Of a DNA stretch of 64,000 bases, positions 59,199 through 64,000 are shown piece by piece. The notes under the pieces were generated by a model, which saw nothing but the letters and a program-made list of their open reading frames with translations, did not search any database and was not told where the DNA came from. The stretch lies in assembly GCF_003086795.1 (NCBI RefSeq), contig NZ_CP026003.1:3725531-3789530 (forward strand), given 5' to 3'. Each line of letters starts with the position of its first letter. Position 1 is the stretch's first letter. The DNA comes from Stenotrophomonas sp. SAU14A_NAIMI4_5 (GTDB lineage: Bacteria; Pseudomonadota; Gammaproteobacteria; Xanthomonadales; Xanthomonadaceae). The position numbers were made by a program, and so were the translations under genes.

Positions 59199-59846
59199 AT
59201 GAGGTTGATTCCCCGCCTTCTGCTGTCCCTGCTGGTGATGCTGCCGCTGGCCGCCTGCGCCGCCACCCCCGCCAATGCCCCGCTGGTTGAAGGCAAAGAC
59301 TACGAGCGCATCGCCAAGTCCGGCCCGTTCCAGCCGCTGGCCGGCAAGATCGAAGTCGTTGAAGTGTTCGGCTACACCTGCCCGCACTGCGCTCACTTCG
59401 AGCCGCAGCTGGAAGCCTGGGCCGCCAAGCTGCCGGCCGACGTGCGCTTCACCCCGGTCCCGGCCGCCTTCGGCGGTGCCTGGGATGCCTGGGCCCTGGC
59501 CTATTACGCGGCCGATGAAGTGGGCGTTGCCAAGCGCAGCCACGCCGCCGTGTTCAAGGCCCTGCATGAGGACGGCTCGCTGCCGATGCAGAACGTCTCG
59601 GCCGATGAGCTCGCCACCTTCTATACCGCCTATGGCGTGAGCGCCGACCGCTACAAGCAGGCCCTGCGTGGCGATGCGGTGCAGAAGAAGGTCGCCGAAG
59701 CCCGTGCCTTCGCCCAGCGCACCCAGGTGCCGGGCACTCCGGCCATCATCATCAACGGCCAGTATCTGGTGCGTGGCAACAGCTTCGACGACCAGCTGCG
59801 CATCGCGTCCAAGCTGATCTCCGAAGCCCGCGCCCGCGGCCGCTGA
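59199..59846 (+). CDS. dsbA: DsbA-type thiol:disulfide interchange protein, first paralogue
   Basis: A 215-residue periplasmic oxidoreductase. The leader MRLIPRLLLSLLVMLPLAAC ends in a lipobox-like LAAC, so it may be lipid anchored. The thioredoxin core has the active site CPHC (FGYTCPHCAHFEP), and the cis-Pro loop is VPGTPAIIINGQY. It would introduce disulfides into exported proteins with DsbB, which is not in the window. The start at 59199 keeps the leader; GGAG lies 9 bases upstream. A second paralogue follows at 59953. Confidence 0.92.
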   Translation: MRLIPRLLLSLLVMLPLAACAATPANAPLVEGKDYERIAKSGPFQPLAGKIEVVEVFGYTCPHCAHFEPQLEAWAAKLPADVRFTPVPAAFGGAWDAWALAYYAADEVGVAKRSHAAVFKALHEDGSLPMQNVSADELATFYTAYGVSADRYKQALRGDAVQKKVAEARAFAQRTQVPGTPAIIINGQYLVRGNSFDDQLRIASKLISEARARGR

Positions 59847-59952
59847 ACCAATCCCGACCATCGACACGGCGCTGTCGCCGCCGCATGTCATCATTTCCCC
59901 CTGGCCGGCGCCCGCCGCTGGCCCCACCTTTCCAGATGCTGGAGACGTTTCA

Positions 59953-60777
59953 ATGAAGACCCGTATCGCTGCTTTCGCACTTGCAGCCCTGCTGCCGATC
60001 CTGGCGGCCTGCAAGGCCGACGACGGCACCACCAACACCACCGCCCCGGCTGAAGCGGCCGCCACCCCGGCTGCCACCGAGCCTGCCGCGGCCCCCGCCG
60101 CCGAGCCGGCTGCCGCCACCGAAGGCGCTGCCCCGGCCGCCACCGAAGCCGCTCCGGCCGCCGCACCGGCCCCGACCACCACCGCGCTGACCGGCCCGGC
60201 CCCGGTGGAAGGCAGCGACTACCAGGTGATCAGCAATGGCCAGCCGTTCCAGCCGGCCGCCGGCAAGGTCGAAGTGGTCGAGATCTTCGGCTACGTCTGC
60301 CCGGCCTGCGCCGCCTTCCAGCCGCTGGTTGGCCCGTGGAAGGCCGGCCTGCCGAGCGACGTGAACTTCGTCTACGTGCCGGCCATGTTCGGCGGCACCT
60401 GGGACAACTACGCCCGTGCCTTCTACGCCGCGCAGACCCTGGGCGTGCAGGAGAAGACCCACGAAGCGCTGTACGCCGCCATCCACTCGCAGCAGACCCT
60501 GAAGGGTGAGCGCGGCGCCGACTCGGTCGACGACATCGCCAAGTTCTACGCCGGCTACGGCGTGGATCCGAAGCAGTTCGCCGCCACCATGGGCAGCTTC
60601 GCGGTGAACGCCAAGACCAACTCGGCCAAGCAGTTCGCCCAGCGCAGCGCGATCAGCGGCACCCCGTCGATCATCATCAACGGCAAGTACCTGGTGAAGG
60701 GCAAGAGCTTCCCGGACATGCTGCGCATCGCCGACCACCTGATCGCCCGCGAACGCGGTGCGGCCCAGGCTCACTGA
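59953..60777 (+). CDS. DsbA-type lipoprotein with long Ala/Pro/Thr linker, second paralogue
   Basis: A 274-residue exported protein. The leader ends with lipobox LAAC (MKTRIAAFALAALLPILAAC), followed by a ~60-residue low-complexity linker of Ala, Pro, Thr and Glu (about 21-80) and a DsbA domain with CPAC (FGYVCPACAAFQP) instead of CPHC and the cis-Pro loop SGTPSIIINGKY. It is 107 bp after the first paralogue and clearly arose by duplication. The linker could hold the domain away from the membrane. A role different from the first copy (e.g. redox potential or substrate set) is inferred. Confidence 0.9.
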   Translation: MKTRIAAFALAALLPILAACKADDGTTNTTAPAEAAATPAATEPAAAPAAEPAAATEGAAPAATEAAPAAAPAPTTTALTGPAPVEGSDYQVISNGQPFQPAAGKVEVVEIFGYVCPACAAFQPLVGPWKAGLPSDVNFVYVPAMFGGTWDNYARAFYAAQTLGVQEKTHEALYAAIHSQQTLKGERGADSVDDIAKFYAGYGVDPKQFAATMGSFAVNAKTNSAKQFAQRSAISGTPSIIINGKYLVKGKSFPDMLRIADHLIARERGAAQAH

Positions 60778-60800
60778 TCCAAGAGAAAGCATTACCGGCC

Positions 60801-61568
60801 GTGACTTCCCCCCACACACGGACCCTGCGCTTGCTGACGGCCAACATCCAGGCCGGCTCAAGCACCCGCCGCTACAGCGACTATGTGACCCGCAGCTGGT
60901 CACATGCGCTGCCGGCGGGACGCAAGCGCAGCAGCCTGGACGCGATCGCCACCCTGGCGCGCGGCCATGACATCGTCGGCCTGCAGGAGGCCGACCCGGG
61001 CAGCCTGCGGTCGGGCTTCACCAACCAGACCCACTACCTGGCCCAGCGTGCCGGCTTCAATTACTGGAGCCACCAGCCGAACCGGCGCATGGGCGGAGTG
61101 GCGTCCAGCGCCAACGGGCTGCTGAGCAAGCTGGAACCGGTGGAAGTACAGGACCACGCCCTGCCCGGCCGCATCGGCGGGCGCGGCGTGCTGCTGGCCA
61201 AGTTCGGCGATGGCGAGGACGGCCTGGCCGTGGCCGTGGCCCACCTGTCGCTGGGCGCGGGTTCGCGGATGTCGCAGCTCGGCTTCATCGCCGAGCTGCT
61301 GTCCGACCACCCGAACGCGGTGCTGATGGGCGATTTCAACTGCCTGGCCGAGCGCCCGGAAATGCAGGTGCTGTACCAGAAAACCCGGCTGCAGCCGCCA
61401 GGCTGCGTGGTGCCGACCTTCCCCAGCTGGCGCCCGGACCGGGCCATCGACCACATCCTGGTCAGCAGCAGCCTGCAGACCCGCAGCGTGGAAGCCGTAC
61501 CGGCCGCGTTCTCCGACCACCTGGCCCTGGCCATGGCCATCGACGTACCGGCCGAAGCCCTGCGCTGA
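60801..61568 (+). CDS. Endonuclease/exonuclease/phosphatase (EEP) family protein
   Basis: A 255-residue hydrolase of the DNase I-like EEP superfamily, starting at a GTG (60801) behind AAGAGAAAG. Core motifs are present: LLTANIQAG (Asn), IVGLQEADPGSLRSG (catalytic Glu), VAVAHLSLGA (His), LMGDFNCLAERPEM (Asp/Asn) and AIDHILVSSS with the final SDHLALAM (catalytic His). No signal peptide is seen. It could act on nucleic acid, phospholipid or another phosphoester; the sequence does not say which. The 23-bp tandem repeat begins 12 bp after the stop. Confidence 0.9.
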   Translation: MTSPHTRTLRLLTANIQAGSSTRRYSDYVTRSWSHALPAGRKRSSLDAIATLARGHDIVGLQEADPGSLRSGFTNQTHYLAQRAGFNYWSHQPNRRMGGVASSANGLLSKLEPVEVQDHALPGRIGGRGVLLAKFGDGEDGLAVAVAHLSLGAGSRMSQLGFIAELLSDHPNAVLMGDFNCLAERPEMQVLYQKTRLQPPGCVVPTFPSWRPDRAIDHILVSSSLQTRSVEAVPAAFSDHLALAMAIDVPAEALR

Positions 61569-61579
61569 CCCACCGTTCC

Positions 61580-61763
61580 GGTAGGTGCGGACCTGCTGCT
61601 CTGGTGGGTGCGGACCTGCTGCTCTGGTAGGTGCGGACCTGCTGCTCTGGTGGGTGCGGACCTGCTGCTCTGGTGGGTGCGGACCTGCTGCTCTGGTGGG
61701 TGCGGACCTGCTGCTCTGGTAGGTGCGGACCTGCTGCTCTGGTGGGTGCGGACCTGCTGCTCT
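61580..61763. repeat. Eight copies of a 23-bp tandem repeat
   Basis: Eight back-to-back 23-bp units, each a GGTRGGTGCGGACC half and a TGCTGCTCT tail; the only variation is A/G at the fourth base (units 1, 3 and 7 have A). A ninth unit enters a complete GTGCGGACC/GGTCCGCAC palindrome (61770-61790). The period is not a multiple of three, so apparent frames across it are meaningless. Confidence 0.93.
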
Positions 61764-61769
61764 GGTGGG

Positions 61770-61819
61770 TGCGGACCGTTGGTCCGCACGGCTCTCCGCC
61801 GGGCATGGCCCGGCGCTAC
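61770..61819. repeat. Two SMAG palindromes
   Basis: GTGCGGACC/GGTCCGCAC (61770-61790) caps the tandem repeat. An inverted CGCCGGGC/GCCCGGCG element with its GTAG head (61797-61819) supplies the TAG stop of the RhtA-like gene. Confidence 0.9.
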
Positions 61820-62691
61820 CCGGCCTGCACCACCGGGTTCCTCAGCCGCCGTGCGGTCATCGTGCTGCCCACCGAGGCCACCACCGTGCAGCCGATCGCC
61901 AGCCACTGCACGCCCTCCAGGTGCTCGTGCAGCAGCAGCATCGCCCACAGCGCGGCCACCGCCGGTTCCATGCTGATCAGGATGCCAAAGGTCTCTTTCG
62001 GCAGGCGCTTGAGCGCCATCATCTCCAGCGACATCGGGATCGCACTGGACACCAGCGCCACCAGCAGGCCCGCCAGCAGGATCTTCGGCTCCAGCAGCGC
62101 CATGCCGGCATGGGCCACGCCCACCGGCACCACCACCAGCGAGGCCGCCAGCAGCCCCAGTGAAACCGTGTGGCCGGCATGCAGGTGGCCGGCGCGCTTG
62201 CCGAACACGATGTACAGGCCCCAGCACGCGGCCGCCCCCATCGCATAGAGCACGCCGGCCGGGTCCAGCGCCGGGCCGCCGCCCAGCGGCAGCAGCAGCA
62301 ACAGGCCGACCAGCGCGCAGCCCACCCAGAGGAAGTCGATCGGCCGCCGCGAGGACAGCATCGCCACCGTAAGCGGGCCGGTGAACTCGATGGCCACGGC
62401 GATGCCGAAGGGAATGGTGCGGATGGCCATGTAGAACAGCAGGTTCATCAGGCCCAGGGTCAGCCCGTAGCGGAGGATGGTCATCGCATCCACGCGGCTG
62501 GTCTTCCAGCGCCACGGCCGCCAGAACAGCAGCAGCAACAGCGCCGAGAAGCCCACGCGCAGGGCGCTGGTGCCCTGCGCGCCGACCAGCGGAAACAGGT
62601 GTTTTGCGTAGGAGGTGCCGATGGCCAGCGCGGTAACCGAGCCGAGCACCGCCAGCGCCGGCAACATCGGCGCGAATCGGGAAGTCTGCAT
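61816..62691 (-). CDS. rhtA: EamA/DMT-family exporter resembling RhtA
   Basis: A 291-residue inner-membrane protein with ten hydrophobic segments in two EamA repeats (first LPALAVLGSVTALAIGTSYAK; second VLYAMGAAACWGLYIVFGK). The order and length match RhtA, an exporter of threonine and homoserine. The conserved repeat ends are FGIAVAIEFTGPLTVA and FGILISMEPAVAALWAM. The start at 62691 (MQTSRFAPM) is preferred over 62697. It is divergent from an Lrp-family gene that may regulate it. The stop TAG lies in a SMAG element. Confidence 0.9.
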   Translation of the reverse strand: MQTSRFAPMLPALAVLGSVTALAIGTSYAKHLFPLVGAQGTSALRVGFSALLLLLFWRPWRWKTSRVDAMTILRYGLTLGLMNLLFYMAIRTIPFGIAVAIEFTGPLTVAMLSSRRPIDFLWVGCALVGLLLLLPLGGGPALDPAGVLYAMGAAACWGLYIVFGKRAGHLHAGHTVSLGLLAASLVVVPVGVAHAGMALLEPKILLAGLLVALVSSAIPMSLEMMALKRLPKETFGILISMEPAVAALWAMLLLHEHLEGVQWLAIGCTVVASVGSTMTARRLRNPVVQAG

Positions 62692-62763
62692 GCGCACAGT
62701 CTATTGCGCTGGCGGCGAGCACTTGGCTCAATTGACGGCCCGTCCGCGCAATTTCTGCTCGCC

Positions 62764-63237
62764 ATGGCCACCGCCCCCGTGCTGGACAGCTTCGACCACG
62801 CCATCCTCGACCTGCTGCAGCAGGACAACGCCCTGCCGCAGCGGCAGATCGCCGAGGCCGTGCACCTGTCCACCCCCGCCGTGCAGCGGCGCATCAAGCG
62901 CCTGCAGGACAGCGGCGTGATCGCCGCCAACGTGGCCGTGCTCGACGCGGCCAAGGTCGGGCGACCGCTGACCATCATCGTCGAGGTGCGGGTGGTCAGC
63001 GAGCAGCGCGAAAAGGTCGCCCCGTTCCGCCGCCGCGTGCAGGACGATCCGGCCGTGCAGCAGTGCTACTCGATCACCGGCGACGGCGATTTCCTGCTGC
63101 TGCTTTCGGCGGCCTCGATGGAAGAGTACGAAGCGATCACCGAGCGCCTGTTCGGCGGCGATGACAACATCGAGCGCTTCCGCACCTCGGTGGCGCTGGG
63201 CACGTTGAAGCGCAGCTTCTCGGTGCCGCTGGCATGA
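62764..63237 (+). CDS. Lrp/AsnC-family transcriptional regulator
   Basis: A 157-residue regulator. The N-terminal winged helix (LDSFDHAILDLLQQDNALPQRQIAEAVHLSTPAVQRRIKRLQ) precedes the RAM amino-acid-binding domain (GRPLTIIVEVRVVSE ... QQCYSITGDGDFLLLLSAASMEEYEAI). The ATG at 62764 lies about 72 bp from the divergent RhtA-like exporter, an arrangement typical for amino-acid-responsive control of export. It overlaps the M23 peptidase start by four bases, so that gene is coupled to it. Confidence 0.93.
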   Translation: MATAPVLDSFDHAILDLLQQDNALPQRQIAEAVHLSTPAVQRRIKRLQDSGVIAANVAVLDAAKVGRPLTIIVEVRVVSEQREKVAPFRRRVQDDPAVQQCYSITGDGDFLLLLSAASMEEYEAITERLFGGDDNIERFRTSVALGTLKRSFSVPLA

Positions 63238-63785
63238 CCCCGCCGCCCTCCCCTGCCCGACGCCTGCGCCGCTGGCTGCTGTCCGGCGCCCTGCTGCTGG
63301 CCGCCGGCATCGCCGTGCTCTCGCTGTGGAACAGCCCGTGGGCGGCGGCACCGAAGATGCTGTGGGCGCTGGGACGCATGCCACCGGCCACCGAGCTGCC
63401 CGTGCCCGTGGACGGCGTGCGCCCGCGGCAGATCGCCGACACCTTCGGTGCACCCCGCGGCAGTAACCGCACGCATGCCGGCATCGACATCTTCGGCAAG
63501 CGCGGCACGCCCGTGCGCAGCGCTACCGCAGGCGTCGTCGCCGATGTGGGCGAACGCGGGCTCGGCGGGCGCCAGGTCTGGGTGATCGGGCCCGGCCGCG
63601 AGCGCTACTACTACGCGCACCTGGAAGACTGGGCCGAGGGCCTGGCGCGAGGCCAGGTGGTGCAGGCCGGGCAGCTGCTGGGCCATGTCGGCGACAGCGG
63701 CAACGCCAAGGGCACGCCGCCGCACCTGCACTGGGGCATCTACGGCAAGGACGGCGCCCGCGACCCGTTGCCGCTGCTGCGTTGA
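63234..63785 (+). CDS. M23-family metallopeptidase (LytM/lysostaphin type)
   Basis: A 183-residue protein with an N-terminal membrane anchor or signal (RRWLLSGALLLAAGIAVLSLW) and a periplasmic peptidase domain. Zinc ligands are seen in THAGIDIFGKRGTPV (H-x3-D) and PPHLHWGIYG (HxH), and YYYAHLEDW is also conserved. It should cut peptidoglycan crosslinks or act as a regulatory LytM factor. The ATG overlaps the end of the Lrp gene (ATGA), so it is translationally coupled, although no functional link is obvious. Confidence 0.9.
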   Translation: MTPPPSPARRLRRWLLSGALLLAAGIAVLSLWNSPWAAAPKMLWALGRMPPATELPVPVDGVRPRQIADTFGAPRGSNRTHAGIDIFGKRGTPVRSATAGVVADVGERGLGGRQVWVIGPGRERYYYAHLEDWAEGLARGQVVQAGQLLGHVGDSGNAKGTPPHLHWGIYGKDGARDPLPLLR

Positions 63786-63860
63786 TCGCAGTGACGCTGC
63801 GGCTCGACACCACGACGGGCCCGCCGCATCATCAACCGCAGTGACAGGGAGAGCACGCCG

Positions 63861-64000
63861 ATGACCCAGCTTCGCGCCACCCCGCTGTTGATCGCTACCG
63901 TGATCCTGGCCACCGGCTGCAGCACCCTGCAGGCACAGCGCGACCCGTGGTGCAGGCAACTGGCGGCCTACGCCAACACCGCACAGGTCGATGCCCCGCG
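63861..64000 (+). CDS. Start of a putative lipoprotein gene (partial)
   Basis: The ATG at 63861, behind AGGGAGAG, begins MTQLRATPLLIATVILATGC followed by STLQAQRDPWCRQLAAYA. ATGC is a lipobox, so a lipid-anchored protein is expected. The gene runs off the right edge after 46 codons, so its function cannot be read. Confidence 0.75.
   Translation, partial: MTQLRATPLLIATVILATGCSTLQAQRDPWCRQLAAYANTAQVDAP

Noticed and set aside
61580..61763. Possible CRISPR array or repeat protein in the 23-bp repeat
   Set aside because: Units are directly abutting without unique spacers, and the 23-bp period breaks any reading frame.

Overview
The window is high-GC chromosomal DNA from a gammaproteobacterium of the family Xanthomonadaceae, most probably Stenotrophomonas (S. 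maltophilia complex or a close relative). The evidence is gene content (plant-type GshA, Grx4-rhodanese fusion, QEGLA protein, frmRAB, EmrAB-type pump) and, above all, dozens of short GTAG-headed palindromes of the type described in S. maltophilia as SMAG/REP elements. No rRNA, tRNA, phage, IS element or CRISPR array was seen. Annotation is by reading translated sequence and recognising family motifs; no database search was run.

1-15.9 kb is a di/tricarboxylate region: NADP-type malic enzyme (partial), DctA, two OprO/P-like porins, a DctB-like hybrid sensor kinase carrying a one-base frameshift, a minus-strand operon tctD-tctE-periplasmic binding protein-luxR regulator-DUF695, a CitMHS citrate transporter and a PhbB-like reductase. 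A TonB receptor follows (16-18.3 kb).

18.4-27.4 kb is mostly housekeeping: QEGLA protein, RsgA, AlaA, a GDSL hydrolase, a methyltransferase, a polysaccharide deacetylase, a three-domain glutaredoxin, a DUF924 protein and AMP nucleosidase. 27.5-36 kb has a subtilisin autotransporter, two amidohydrolases (the second without its metal-binding HxH), an HCCA isomerase-like protein and a DegV protein. 36-41.2 kb is a tripartite EmrAB-type efflux operon with a LysR gene upstream, followed by a universal stress protein, a diguanylate cyclase and a RIO-type kinase.

44.4-54 kb is rich in electrophile and aldehyde defence: frmRAB with a visible operator, two LysR/oxidoreductase divergent pairs (old yellow enzyme and zinc alcohol dehydrogenase), a VOC protein and glutamate-cysteine ligase. 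54-64 kb has a VIT transporter with an AraC regulator, a metallo-beta-lactamase-fold enzyme, EngB, cytochrome c4, two DsbA paralogues, an EEP-family hydrolase, an RhtA-like exporter, an Lrp regulator, an M23 peptidase and the start of a lipoprotein.

The most unusual content is intergenic. A ~220-295 bp composite hairpin element occurs three times (18.4, 55.6 and 56.2 kb), with 25-bp stems whose sequences differ between copies but stay paired. Two copies converge around a ~90-bp tandem array of SMAG palindromes. There is also a second dyad family with a conserved internal mismatch, a 23-bp tandem repeat at 61.6 kb, five genes whose TAG stop lies inside a SMAG GTAG head, and one SMAG inside a coding sequence.
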